Counted from the stretch's first letter, positions 1 through 13,098 are shown. The stretch: DNA of 64,000 nucleotides from Citrus sinensis (GCF_022201045.2 NC_068557.1:31721501-31785500); one strand, 5' to 3'. Numbers and translations: made by a program. The notes: generated from the sequence alone by a model not told the origin.

Positions 1-316
1 AATTCCCCAATACTAACTTTATTGGCTAAATAAATATTATATTAATTCACACAGAGGGAAGTGGGTCGCCTTGTACACGACACATGCAAACGTATTTTGA
101 AAAAAACAAAGAGAAAAGAAAAAGCCAAATTCAAGTGTGTGATCACAGAGACCAAAAACGAGCCATAATTATACATGTATAACATGCAAACTACTCATAA
201 TTGAAAAAAAGGAAAATCGAAGCCCCATTATCTAACAATCAATGGGCAACAGTAATTCAATACATGAATCATAAAATATAATCCCATTTACGTGAAATAA
301 CAAAAGAAACGAAAAC

Positions 317-569
317 CTGAGAAGTAAACAGGAGAGGAGCAAGAGGAGCGGTGAGTGGGGAAAGCGTGGTTGTGCTCTCCGTAGGTAGAAGGATAAGAAA
401 AGAGAGGGGCCTGGATTGGATCAAAGGGCGATGATCTGAAGAGGCATTTCGTTGGAGACAAAGCGTTGTAAAGAGCAAGAAACATAACGCTGAAGAGATA
501 CAACAATGACGTACATAACAGCTTCGATTGGCACAGGGGTGGCGTTCTGTACTGCGCGTATTTCCCCAT
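317..569 (-). CDS. First exon of probable DUF616/TOD1-like type II membrane protein (partial)
   Basis: The exon encodes 84 residues from an ATG at 569-567 and ends at a CAG|GTTTTC splice donor (last exon base 317, phase 1). The remaining exons must lie left of the window. A hydrophobic stretch at residues about 17-38, after a short N-terminal segment with basic residues, looks like a Golgi or ER signal anchor. It is followed by the motifs KCLFRSSPFDPI, PLFSYP and YGEH, then SSCSSPVYFS. From memory these resemble the N-termini of plant DUF616 proteins of the TOD1 (TURGOR REGULATION DEFECT 1) group; I could not check this by search. A longer overlapping reading frame starting at 589 is in another frame and lacks these motifs. 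Positions 1-316 would be intron, and I see no further exon there. Confidence 0.55.
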
Positions 570-1097
570 ATATTATCTATCATTTCCATAACTCACTCCC
601 TTTTCACCTCCTCAGATCTCATTCTCATCATCATTTCTTCCTCTAATTTTTCCTTTCCTTCTGTTTCTGTTAACAGCAAGATCGTACGGCCACGAGGACA
701 GCCTTCAGTATCTGTTTATTTCCGAGTTCACGTCCATCAAAGCTGTTATGGTCTCTACTACCTAAATGCCCTATCTAAGATATCTTTACTTGTATCTATC
801 TATTATGATTGAAAACACGACACTTATATTTGTCACGTCTATTGATCATATGTATATTTTTTCTTTCAATTACGGATTTTCCTTTTTTAATCCAATACGC
901 TTTGCATCATATTTCTCTCATAATGATACAATTTCATTTATAAGGGAATTAAATAATTTATAACTGAGGTTACTGCTTGCTGCATTCTCCTACCTCTAAT
1001 ACGCCCATGTATCTTCAATGCATTATTAATATTGATTGAGCAGCTGATATATTTACATGAATAGCGACGAACAATCTTATATAAATCATTAATATAT

Positions 1098-1913
1098 TGA
1101 GTTAAGTATCTATTTAATCCCTATATCAAAAAAAAAAATTACCTCAAGATATATCTACTGTAAAATATGTTACACTTATACCCTTATTTTATTTTATTTT
1201 ATTGTTTTACAATAATATCCTTACAACAATATTCTTGAGGATATTAATAAAAAATATTAATTTATCAAATTAATCTTAAAAATGACATAAAATTTTGTAT
1301 TAACTCATATATTATTATTTTACTTTTATGATTAGTTTATTAAATTTCTTTTTATAAAAATAATTATTAGTAAGATTATTGCAAGAATATTAAATATTGC
1401 TTTAATTGCGGCTGATATTAATTTATTTATAAATAATTATTAACAAGATTTGTAGCAAATTTATTAAAAAAAAGAACTATTTCTATCATATTAATATTTA
1501 TTGGTTAATTTGATAATAAATAATTATTGGTTAATTCTTTGATTAATTTTTTATAGGTAAATTAATTAATACCAAGAATGTTGTTGCAAGAATATTATTG
1601 TAAGAGAAAAAAAAAAAGAGTAATGGTACAATCACAAACTCTTGTACAAACTGATGTGGTATAATAAAATTGGTTGAATTAAATATCTCTTAGCCCACAT
1701 AATTTATTTTCGTTATTTTGTATTTTCATTCAACTAATGAATTAATAACACATCAGTTTGTACAAGAGTTTGTGACTCTATCATCACTCAAAAAAAAAAA
1801 AAAGATAAGAACATAACATATCTAATTGCAGGGATATTTTGATCTATTTTTTAAAATGTAGGAACTAAACGGGAACTCAGTCAAAATATAGGAATTAAAT
1901 AAATATTTATCCT
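1098..1913. mobile_element. Candidate TIR element (about 0.8 kb) hosting a second MITE
   Basis: The left end (AGTATCTATTTAATCCCTAT, from about 1105) is roughly the reverse complement of the right end near 1890-1913, where the opposite strand reads ATTTATTTAATTCCTATATT. Both ends continue into A/T-rich sequence. No coding potential is seen between them. Boundaries are approximate and I found no clean target duplication. A smaller MITE (1618-1789) lies inside, so this would be the older insertion. Confidence 0.4.
1618..1789. mobile_element. MITE, family A copy 1
   Basis: A 172-bp element with long terminal inverted repeats. The left end starts GAGTAATGGTACAATCACAA and continues with CTCTTGTACAAACTGATGTG. 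The right end is the reverse complement, closing with TATCATCACTC. The flanks are poly-A on both sides, so no target duplication can be read. The same termini occur at 37223-37409 and, more diverged, at 41979-42186. There is no ORF, so it is non-autonomous. The TA duplications of the other copies suggest Tc1/mariner (Stowaway-like) ancestry. Confidence 0.8.
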
Positions 1914-2466
1914 AGGTCCTACCATGGCTTTTAATTCTACTAATAGTATTATATCATGTTAGTTTGTACAGCATATATACAATAATATTAGGGATCTAAT
2001 AATTAAGTTTCAACTTAAACCCTAATGTCACTCATTTATTGAATGATTGATTTCATAATTAGTAAAATTATTTAACCACCATTTAATAGATGAATGCCGC
2101 ATTAATTGGAATCCAAATTAAGACTTAGATGTTAAAATATATGGCATTGCTCTTTTATATATATATATTAACATCTTAAATAATTTTTTCCCTGGTGTGA
2201 ATTTTATTAAAATATAAAAAGATAAGAAAAAAAAATCTACAAATTAGTAAAGAAAATCGAAAATTAGGAAGCCCCATGAATCTACATGTAAAACCTTTGC
2301 TAACAGAGGCAGGCGGATTAAAATTATTATTAATTGTTATTTGTACGATATTGTTTGTACAGAACTCTTATTGATTACAAGTGCAGTAGAATCATCTAAT
2401 AATGACATTGATCTGTTCTGTTACCAAAATGGTGAGCAAATCGACAGGTAACACAAATAGCTCTGG

Positions 2467-4213
2467 TTACTTGTTCTTCCTCTTACTTGTCTCTTGGATG
2501 TCACGTTTGAGCAAATTGACCACGTTCACAAACTTATCAAAGTCGTCGATGACTTCATAGAGTTGGGCATCTTGCTGATCCGGAGGCCATAGGAAATTAC
2601 TTTGCATCTCGTTAAATTGTTCCCAATTTGAGAATGCTTCTTTGGGTTGCTCTAAAATCACGTTAATGATTGCCTGAAAATTTTAACGAGCACAAGTTCT
2701 AATACGTGAGAAAATTTTATGGCTCTCGCACTAATTTAAGGAAAAGAGAAGTAAATTCACCTTATACAGCGGACGTCGAGCATCAGAAATGTCCTCTTCA
2801 TCTAAACACTTGCAGTGGAGAGCCTTTTCAAAATCCCCCTATAAACAACGTACCAAACTGATTTAAAATCCTCAGACCCAGCTGGGAGTACAATATATAA
2901 GAAAAGAGAAGATGGAGCTTATCCATTTACACAAATTTGTCATTAGACTGTGAAGCAGAGATTACGATTAAAGCATAACATGTGGTTTGCCGAATTAATA
3001 AAGAAATCAAAATTAGCATTTTTGGATTATAAATACATTTGAAAGTTCACTGGATCTTTGGACTGTGCAAGGTGTTTGATAAAGTCAGCAAAGTGTTTGA
3101 TGATTTGCCTCAATGCGAATAACTACACCAGATCATTATCAGTCCTCCCTCAAATCTGGCAGGTGACTTGTAAATTCAGATGTAGTGTACCACTCGTGAC
3201 AAGAGTAAGTGACTCAGCAGCAACGCAAAAATCTAGAGCATGAATGGATAATGCTCAATCCAGAACCAAGACGAATGAATATTGCTGTAGCAACAAGGAC
3301 AACCATCGGATAAATTCATTCTGAGCTACGAGATTAACAGCTAAGAAATGTACTGAGCTCTACTGGAAGTGCAAGAAAACCTTTTATTATTATTATTATT
3401 ATTTTTTTGTACATACTGAGTTGTTAAAAATGAAATGAACCAGTGATGCATTCATATTTTTTAATGTTTGCAGCTTTGTTGTTGAATTAGTTTGCCAATT
3501 TTAACCATAAGAAACATACATCACCTTGTAGATGAGCATTTCTTCACGCAGCATTTGAATCTCATAAGCTTCATGCTGTTTATTTTCATTTTGGGCCTTC
3601 TCCAATGCTTTTTCCAATATAGTCACTGCTTCAGCTTCTTTTCCGCTCATTTCCAGCTTTGCAACAGTTCGCTTGAAATACAAATGTGCAACAACTCAAA
3701 CTCACACACATGTATTGTTAATTGCATTTTTTCAATCAACAAATTATCAGCCAAACTAGATATTAGAACTTACTTTACCTCAAGATTTTACCATTCTAAT
3801 GAGAAATTTGAAAAAAAAAATAAAAAATGGGATCACTTTAGAGATGCCTAGCTAACCTGCAACTTCTTGAAATCAGGATGTGCCTCTTGAAGCAAATCCT
3901 TCAACTCAATCTCAGCTGCTGCCAAAGATGTTTCATCGGCGCGTGCATGGTGATAATCAATCAGTCTCTCTAGGGCCAATTTGCCTCCATGTAGAACCCC
4001 AACAGACATAGACCTTGTAAGAACACCATGATTCTTATGCTTTCTCCAAGCACGGCTTGTGTAAGCCCAGGCAACATAAAAGCTGGCAAAGATGACAACG
4101 GGTGTTGCTGTCACTGCCATGGCTCCATATTTAGTATTTATAGTGATGTTAGTGAACAAGTTTGCTATGTCATCCAATGTTTTTCTCATTGAGGGGTATG
4201 AAAAAACAGACAT
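2467..4213 (-). CDS. TPR-like protein with N-terminal membrane segment (4 exons)
   Basis: Exons on the minus strand are 4213-3857, 3671-3525, 2838-2761 and 2673-2467, all joined in phase 0, giving 262 aa. The start is supported by an in-frame TAG 18 bp upstream of the ATG. Residues about 29-51 form a hydrophobic segment (AVTATPVVIFASFYVAWAY) followed by basic residues, suggesting a membrane anchor or organelle targeting. The remainder is helical. Exon 2 (KLEMSGKEAEAVTILEKALE) and exon 3 (GDFEKALHCKCLDEEDI) look like TPR-type helix pairs, and exon 4 starts AIINVILEQPKEAFSNWEQF. The divergent neighbour at 4842-5980 has the same exon layout and related motifs, so the two look like paralogues. 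TPR helices usually bind proteins; the substrate or partner is unknown. The specific Arabidopsis orthologue is not identified. Confidence 0.85.
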
Positions 4214-4841
4214 ATTAAATTTGTCAGCCTATTCTTAAGATACCAACAAAGTTTCTCCCCATGTGAAACAAAACCAAGATGTAGAAAATAGAAATGGAGA
4301 TCCAAATCATTACGTGGACAAGGAGCAGTGTAACAGAAAGCTTTTCAAAAAGCAGTAATATTCCGATTTCAATCTTGCTATGCGAGTAAGGAACCAATCA
4401 AGTGTTTTCTCACTTATAAGTGCTTTTCAACAAAATATTATAGCATTATTCCTAACCCATGTAGGAAGGAATAGAAAAAAAAAACTTTTATTGTCTTCTT
4501 TGATAATCTTTCACATAATGTTTCGGAAAAAAAGCATTTAGGCCACGAAATTGGGGAAGAAATGGACCACTACGTGTGCTATGTGCTGACAACCAAGTCT
4601 AAAAACCCTTAAGCACATAATTATAAGCAAAAAGGCTTTTGGGAAAACTGTAGTCGAGTAGCAAGATGCCTCTAATTTTCGGTAAAGCAAAATTACTTGT
4701 GTCTGAAGCAATTAATGATGCCTTACTTCAACATTCACCTTAAGAATATTTTTTATACGTGATTGATTATATTTGTGTAAAGTAGTAGCAGTGACGTAGA
4801 AATTGCAATAAATTTGCTCTATAGTGACAAAATCCATTTTA
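4214..4841. promoter_or_regulatory. Shared head-to-head promoter region of two TPR-like genes
   Basis: These 628 bp separate the two divergent start codons (4213 minus, 4842 plus). Both 5' leaders and both promoters must lie here, unless the 5' UTRs contain distant introns. A frame open on the minus strand over 4712-5128 is the antisense shadow of the plus gene. I see no clear TATA box that would decide either start. Confidence 0.5.
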
Positions 4842-5980
4842 ATGGAATCTGCGCTTTGCCTAAACTTTTGCCCCTCAGTTGCCATGAGGGTTAAGCCAGT
4901 AACCAAACTTGGATCAGGCCATTCATCAATTTGGATTTCACTTTCAAAAGGTTCAACTCGCCGCCCATTTGGGAGGGTTTTCAGTCCTGTGATTTGTGCA
5001 CATGACGGTTCTTCAACGCCTTCAGAAAATGATAACAAAATTGTAAAAGGGGCAGTAGGGGCATCACTGGTTTTGACGTGTGCTCTTGGTATTATGAGTT
5101 TCAGTAGTAGGATGAATCCGAAAGCCATTGCTGCAGGTCCAATGGAAATGTATCAGAAAGCTCCAAGGATGTCGGTGTTGCCACACCCAATTGGTGGGAG
5201 ATATGCGCTGAATTCATTCTTGGACGTCAGTGTTAGACTGGCGTCCAGTAAAGCAGAGCCCTTTTATTGGCCCAGGTACACTGTGCCTCCTGGCCCTTCC
5301 GCGGAAGATGTCAATGCCATCAAGGTCCTAATCTCTAAACTCCACAAAAAAAGCTTCAAACTTGTGAATTGTGTATAGTATTAGTATGTTTATTAGAAAT
5401 AAGCCATAACTAGATTTTATTCAAAATTATATATGTTTGTAGGCGGAAGCAGTGAAGCAAATGAAATACGGGAAGCCTGAATTTGCGGTGACCCTGTTGA
5501 AAAAAGTTTATGAAGACTGCAAGAATGAGCCTGAGCCAGCATACAATGTGGAGATGGCGTTGGTTGAAATTCTCATCTACCAGGTACACAACTTGCATAT
5601 GAAATAAAAGAAGATGAATGAAAAATTGTGCTTCATATATTCCCTTTCTGATAATCACCATTCAACGCGATTTTGCTTAATCAGGGCAAATATAGAGAAG
5701 CCTTGGAATGCAACTGCCTCAAGGATGAACAACGTATCCCGTCCGACGGTCGATTCCCTTTTTACAAGGTTTGTAATTCTTAGCTATATTACATTATCTA
5801 TCACGAACAAATTGAAGAAAATAAATAAATAAATAAATTGCGTAGTGACAATTTAGTATTTTACTGGAACAGGCAATAATATATACCATGTTGAACATGG
5901 AGGAAGCAAAGAAATGGTGGGAAGAATTTGCAGAAACCATCGACGATGAAGAGTTTGATCCTACCAAGGGGTTTCACTAA
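4842..5980 (+). CDS. TPR-like protein, probable chloroplast (thylakoid lumen) targeting (4 exons)
   Basis: Exons are 4842-5324, 5443-5583, 5685-5768 and 5873-5980, all phase 0, giving 271 aa. The first ATG is 4842; the open frame extends upstream only through a GTG. The N-terminus (MESALCLNFCPSVAMRVKPV) is rich in Ser, Arg and Lys and poor in acidic residues, as in a chloroplast transit peptide. It is followed by a hydrophobic stretch (KGAVGASLVLTCALGIMSF, residues about 69-87) and an AxA-like site (KAIAAGP), a layout seen in lumen-targeted proteins. Exon 2 (YGKPEFAVTLLKKVYEDCKN) and exon 3 (GKYREALECNCLKDEQRI) resemble TPR helices. Exon 4 starts AIIYTMLNMEEAKKWWEEF. The exon boundaries match the divergent gene at 2467-4213. 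Function beyond protein binding is unknown. Confidence 0.87.
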
Positions 5981-8900
5981 TGAAAGCGCTGACAACTTGC
6001 TCGTTGTCGATGCAAGCGAACATAAAGCATTTGCTGAGGGGAGTAACGGAGCTAATGTCACGGATTTTCTGTGGCAATCACCCAAAGCCCAATTTCTTAA
6101 TGGGCCTTATTGTTCGTTAATGTAGACTCAAGCCCGCCCAAAAACTGGGCCGAGGTACGTTGCATCCAACTTTTTATTTTAGTAATGGGGGGACACATTA
6201 TTTCGCGTAATACATGTACAACTTGTTTTACTACTAGTGAAATCACGTTCCACAATAATACTAAAATTTGTTGTTAATATGTAATAAATAATTTTATTTT
6301 ATTAATTTTTTATTTTTTTATCTTGATATAATTGGTAATAAAATGATCTCTTTAAATTTAATGATTTTATTTCTTAATTGACTAATGATAATTTTAAATT
6401 TTCGTAATATGTAAAAGGATATACATGGAATTTTATAAAATATGATTGTAATATATAAAAAATATAATTAATTTTCAAAATATAATTTTGCAAAGCTACA
6501 TTTTTTTTCTTTTTTTTTACCAAAATTTAATTTTTTAAAAAATTTACTAAACATTAAAATATTTTTTTAACTTTTTAAAATCACTTTAGAACATTTCAAA
6601 ATCAATCCCCAACGAGCTCTGAATCTCTCCCCATTTTAACACAAGGTCTTGGTGCAATGCAAACGAAGTGCTGGTCTAATGCTGACATCCTAATGACGTG
6701 AGCTATTTTATTTTGATTATCGCATGTTTTAATTTATTTTTTAATTGATTGGACAAAGAAACAAGCAAATAAAATATAAGAAAATTGTCCCGAGGTTTCT
6801 AGTCTGATGTTTCAGTCCGGAGTGATAAAGCGATCTTCTGGGCTCACACGCACTACCACGTAGATTATGTTTTGGCACAAAATTTACATTTTACTGGCAC
6901 ATGCAAAGGGAAGCCTGATTTTAGGTTTCCATTTCCCATGCGCCACAGCGTCAGATTAGAGTTAAAAAAAGAAAAAAAAAAAAGAAACAGAAATAAAAAT
7001 CATTCTCGTTGGTCGTGGCTTACACGAGGCCCAGCCATGAAAACCACTCGGTGCGATGACGAAGCACCCAATGAATGAGCCACGGCTGGGCCGGTACACG
7101 TGATGGGTGGGCTTCGGCGTGGCCCGTATTGCACTCCTTCCAGACTGTCGGTTCCTCTTATCAGTGCATGTGCGGCGAATGGTAAAAATGCTATAATAGT
7201 ATCACCAAAACAACCATAATATATATATATATATTTTTTGAATGAACCATAATATATTATTATATCATTTATTTAGCGCATCTATTTTTGGTGGCCATGA
7301 ACCGAAATCAAACCAACTTGATATCATCATCATGTAAACTAAATTCGAGGCATTTTTTTGGGCACTAACATGTACCTACGTGCACCGAACTAAGCAAGTG
7401 TCAGCTCAACTTAACAGCGCGTGGCATGCTAACGTGTCAAGTCAGATCTAAAATTCTTCATTCAGTTCACTTCAGTCTGCCGTATGCTTCCAACGTAATA
7501 AAAGAGTTTGTTGGTTACCTCGGTGGATATATGGTTAACACTTCAGTTTCCCGCATACACGTATCCGGACAACATTTTTCCTCACTCTATTCATCTGTGT
7601 TCTTTTCTTTCAGTTGAATAGATAACCCATGACTGATAACGGATAACGTAACGATGTGTTTTTTTTTTTTTTTTTTTGCTTTTGACTTAATTATATATTG
7701 TGTATACGTGACATGTTCATTTCTCTCTTTCAAGATTCCTTCAAAATGAAACATTAACCATGTCTTGCCTTTTATTTAAAAAGAAAATTCACAATTTCAC
7801 TAAAATAATCTATAATTGGTTAATTACTTTGCAACTTTTTTTTTAATTTCTTCTTTTCCTCATTTCCAATCAGCCAACGACACAATGCCATTTTTTAGCT
7901 ACTTGGTAAAATTAGGTCAAAAAGTCAATCAACTTGATCGAAGTAAGAGAAATATGTGAACGTATAAAAGAAAATGCCATGCATGAACTACTCAAACCAG
8001 TAAAAAAATGATATCAATTAAATACCTATATAAGTACGAGTTCAAAATCCCTTGACAAAATGATCGGCTTCCCCTGTTTTAATATCTTTCAACTCACCTG
8101 TTTTAATTTCTTCTTTTCCTCATTTTGAAATATATTAACCATAGGGGAAGCCGTTGGACCTAGTCAAAATGCTTGAGAGCACGAGTTCCAGTTCCTTTGA
8201 AGCTCTCTTAATCTCATGTTCTAAATAATATAAATTAAAATAATTTTTTTTTATTATTTGTGGGAATAAATTTATGAGTTAGTGCTTGTTAGACATCCAG
8301 GATATACTAAAATGTATACATTTAGAGTAACCTAGAATGTATATATTTAAAATATCAACGAATTTCAGATCTTAATATATCTGTGGATTGTAACAGGTTA
8401 GAAAAATAAAGAAAAGTTTAGGATGTAAAAGTAATTTAAGATAATAATAAATACCATATGTATTCCTAAAGAATCATTGACCAGATTGTGATCAGTGATA
8501 AGATTGTAAACGATACATTTTCAGATTTGGGATTTAACGCTAAGCAAGTTAAGTTTGTCCGACGAAAGTTTTGGTGGGCTCATACTATTTTTGATATATA
8601 CAGACCACAAAGACACGAAAAATTGGTGGTTAAATTAGATCAGATCACAATGAAGTTAAAGATTTACCCATATAACACACACACACACTGACACACACAC
8701 ATGTATATAAAACTGTGAATCTTAAATAATTAATTATATACGATATGATCTTTACCCTACACCATTTTATTCAAACCGCGTGCTCTGGCCATCTCTTTCT
8801 TTGGCCTGGAGTTTCCACAGCGTCACAAAGATTTGCTTGTCACGTTTCATTCAATCGAAGCAATTGGCTTTGGACCACACTCATAATTGAAATAACTCGA

Positions 8901-10681
8901 CGCTAGAGCCCAGAGCCAGGCTATACCATCTTTAAGCTTTTAAAGTAAACCACTCTCTTTAGGCAAAAACAATGCTAAATCACAAAGACTGCTATCTTTA
9001 TGGCTAATAAATTAATTCAGTTTTTCTCCGTCGTTATCTTCTAACAAATATAAATAAATAGATAATTTATTGGAGGGAGTCAAAAAACTTTTATGAAAAA
9101 TTAAAAAAGAAAAAAAAAATTATAACCTTTATTGACCAAGCTGACTGGCGCACAACCAAAATGACCGATCACAATCTAACAACTCTGAGAAAGCGACGGA
9201 CTCCAATCGTCCACGTTTCCACAGCCCACTGTTTGTGCGTGTGGGCATAGGGTTAGAATTTCAGCAGGTGTGTAAATATGTGTTTGAAGTTTTTTGAAAG
9301 AAGCTGCGGGATTGGACGTCTGAAAATAGAACGACATTTGTTTTTTCTTTTTCTCTTTTATCCCCAAAAGAGGATAAATAATAATAAGTTGAGGGAAAAA
9401 AAATTCAGTATTGATGATTCCTTCGTAATTTAATTTAAAATAAAAATTAAAAACAAAAACAGAACTGAAGAAAAGCCATTGTTTGGTCATTTCAAAGCTG
9501 AAACAATTCATTGCATGGCAGTCGTTTATCCAGTCCGCTGAAAAGCATTGATATTTTATAATATCCTTTTTCTTGGAGAAAATTTGCAATGTCACGTACC
9601 CACAAAAGATCACAGATATCTTACCAGTCGATAGGGAATCACAGGCTTTTGGCCTAACAGTAAACTACTGCTCTCAAAGATAAGTAAGACTGCGAGAATC
9701 GTTTTTTGAATTTTTATAGACTCAAATTTTTTTAATTAAAATAAAAAATTTTATGGACTTAATTTATAAATTTTTTTTTTTATAAAATTTGAGTAAAACA
9801 TAGATTTTTTTGTCTGTGAGTGTCATTTATTTATTTTATAAAATTTAATATAATAATATAAATTTTAATTATATATTTAATTATAAATATTAATATAATA
9901 TTTATATTACACAAAATGTGATGTGTAATCAATATTAAAAAAAAAAAGAAATCACAGAAACGCAATCATCAATTTATTTATTTATTAATTTTATTTTTGA
10001 TTTTTTTAAAAAGGAATGATCAAGTTTTCAAACACATAATCTCATGAAATATTCTTTTAAAAAAAAATTCCATAAAATATTATACGTGCCATCTTGACAA
10101 ATTACCGCTACTGTGACTTAGAGTCCCCACAGTTTAGAACTTAGCCCTATCCTATTACAAGTTACAGTAATTGTACCCAAAAAATTTGTCCCACAAATAG
10201 TTTTCAGAGAATGATTTTCGTACTGCCATTGAATCTTTTGATTTGATCAATGCATTGACTAACACCATCACTGTTAGAGAAAAGAACGTGATGATTCATA
10301 TCCTCATCTCGATGAGATTCACTATTTTTGTATGGCAACCACTTGTTTTTGCGACCCGTATTCATAGTTGAACGCATCTCGAAGATATGAATTTCATCGT
10401 TGAAGAAAATGACATTAACAAAACTAGCATTAACAATTGTCATTGATGTACCCTTTTACAGACAGATTGATATGATGACACTAAGAAATGATAAAGCGTG
10501 ATGAGCAATAATGTCACGAATAGGATTATTTTGTTAAAATTTTTATGAAGTACTTATATTACATCTGTTATTAAATTAACTTATGGTGACGTGTCACAAT
10601 ATATTTTTATATTAAAATTTTTTAAAATACATAATTATGTAATGTACATCAACCAACAATTATTATTAAAGAGAAATTTTA

Positions 10682-10706
10682 GGTGCAACTGTGGTACGGT
10701 TGCACC
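10682..10706. repeat. Short perfect hairpin
   Basis: The arms GGTGCAAC and GTTGCACC are perfectly complementary around a 9-nt loop. It may be the end of a fold-back or helitron-like element, but no CTRR terminus or partner end was recognised. Confidence 0.45.
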
Positions 10707-13098
10707 GTAGCATGATCCTATTATTAATAACACAAAAAACATAAACAATAAAAATTACATGCATGTTACTAGTAAATTAATGTATATTACACAATTACGT
10801 GTCTTACCAACTTTCTTCTTATCTTGAAAAAGATTGAGAATTACAAAAAAGAAACCAAAAAAAAAAAAAAAAAGTGTGCTTGTCTGTAAAGTCACTGATT
10901 TGATTGATAAGTGCAAGGATCATCACTTTTTGATTAAGGCATGTGGCTAAATAATCTCGATTGTTCTCGTGACTTGTACTAGTATTATCTTATCAGTACG
11001 ACTTTAATCATATGGTAAAATGACTTTAGCAACTGTTTAGGATTTAAAATGCATAATTTTACTTACAATATATCGCTGATGAAGTCGTTGAAACTTGAGG
11101 CATAAAATTATAGCAATGTTCTGAGTAAGGGGTCAATTTAGCAACACCGGAAGATCCTAAATTTTTATAATTCCTTCACCGCAATCTATGTTTTCATTTT
11201 CCTTTTGACAAAACACCTAACAACGTCAAAATTTCATTGACTTAAATTTTAATATAATTATAAATATATAACATGTAAAGTAGGCAACGTTACGCGACAT
11301 AATTAAAACAGATTTAAATGCTTAATCCAACATTGATCCTAGAATTTTACATTAGTATTGTTATAAAAATAATTAATAGGTAACATGACATCGATTAAAA
11401 TTATTCAAAAGGGGGTTGGTCATTCATTCGCTAGCCCCTGGTCCCTTCACAGATAAGGAAGACTCTGACTCCCGTAAAGGAAATGTCAATTTCACAGCCA
11501 TGAGTCAATCTTGCAACAGAGTTTGTATTGACCACTCAATATGCAGATTCAATGCAAGTTTCATTTTCTTGACAAAACATTTCAGCCTTAATTTATATAT
11601 TTCAGAGAACAAGGCATGCGTCAGTGATTTGTTCACGTCTTGATGTTTCCTTTGCTCCCTTTTACCTTTTTTTTTTTTAATATCACTTCCCCACTTCTAA
11701 ATGTTAAGTTATCATGCACGTTATTTCCATTTCAGACACTGTTTTTTTTTTTTCTCTTCTTTATAAATAAACCTTCTACAATTTCTGCTAACCCCCCAAT
11801 TAAAATGGTAATTTAAATTATTTTAAAAAAATATATTCAACAAATAATTTTATATGTGGCTGCAAGGCTGCAACCTTCCCCAGGTGTTGAAATGTACTTT
11901 CAACTTTTAAGCTGTTAAGAGTCGGTCTTATTTGGCCACTCAAGGTTGGGAGTAGGAAGCAACGAGCAATCTGAGGTTATGTAGAATAACTACAAATTAA
12001 TAAATATTATCCTGATGATGTTAAGTCTGCGTTCACACGTTTTTGAAGACATATTGCATTCGACTTCTAGAAGACAGTGTTGTTTCAAAATTTGACTAAA
12101 TTATTCGAATGTATCGATGTACACAAGTCATTGAAATTTGCTGCCGAGGAGCAAGTAAATGGCCTTCCAACTGGCAACTTAATTAATTATAACAAAATTA
12201 AAAAATACTGCTGCTTATTTGACTATTTGTTTATCGTCCTTAACAAGCACTAAGAAAGCGACCAAATTTCTGCAGTTTCGTTGTTTCTTTTCTTTTAGGC
12301 AACATTAATTAATATACATGTTTGATTTGTGGGGTTCTCTTGATCTTAATTTGACACGGTAAATTCAGTTGATTACTTTCTAAATTGATAAACAAATTTG
12401 AAAGAATAATATTAAATATAAAAAGTTATTTACCTATTAAAGACTTTCTAATTTTTCCCGTCAATTGATTAACTATAAAATCTGGAAATCATATAAGATT
12501 TTCAAATCAAAACCCATTTTACAAGAATGAATAAACGAGCCAATGGTTATTAAATAGCAATTCAAGATTCGTGCTCTGATACGCAATATCATAATCAGGA
12601 TTAAGTTGCCGACTTGTTAATAGACTATGCGGAAATTAAAAAGTTTCCTAGTTTACTATGTGGATGGATAAGTGAAAATCTTTGTCCGGTGAAATTCGAG
12701 ATGTATGATCTTATTAAATTTGACCATTTGTCTTCATTAATGTGACATTTCATGGAACATTTCTTTCGAAGTTTTGCTTCTTGGAAAGATCAGGCTCGTA
12801 AAGGCAGCACTATTCACTTAGTATCCTAACTCTTGTGGTAATAATTCCAGGAGAGGTTAATTGATCTTACTTACGCAACATGCATTTACGATGATTTTTT
12901 GTTAAAAAAAAAAATCCAAATTTTACTATCTTTTATTTTTATAAGAAAATGGTATCATCATAGTAAATAATTGGTCTGTTTTGATAGATTTACTAGATTC
13001 CTATACTAATGAACTAATTGTTGGAAGAAGATTACAAACAGTCACATATTTTAAAACGCAAGTTTCAACATGTGCCTGCACTTTTATTTTTTAATTTA

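Larger units (their letters stand above)
570..2466. other. Intergenic, no gene seen; nested TIR elements
   Basis: AT-rich DNA between the first exon of the TOD1-like gene and the 3' end of the minus-strand TPR-like gene. The open frames at 528-963 have no recognisable motif. The only structure I can support is a pair of nested inverted-repeat elements (1098-1913 and 1618-1789), listed separately. Confidence 0.6.

Noticed and set aside
4712-5128. 138-codon open frame on the minus strand
   Set aside because: It is antisense to exon 1 of the plus-strand TPR-like gene, which has consistent splicing and targeting features.
8060-8175. Small inverted repeat around AGGGGAAGCCG with tRNA-box-like words
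   Set aside because: Only about 10 bp pair; A- and B-box matches are weak and there is no tail or target duplication.
9176-9613. 145-codon open frame, minus strand
   Set aside because: Composition follows A/T-rich DNA (Phe/Lys/Ile runs), no domain, no splice partners.
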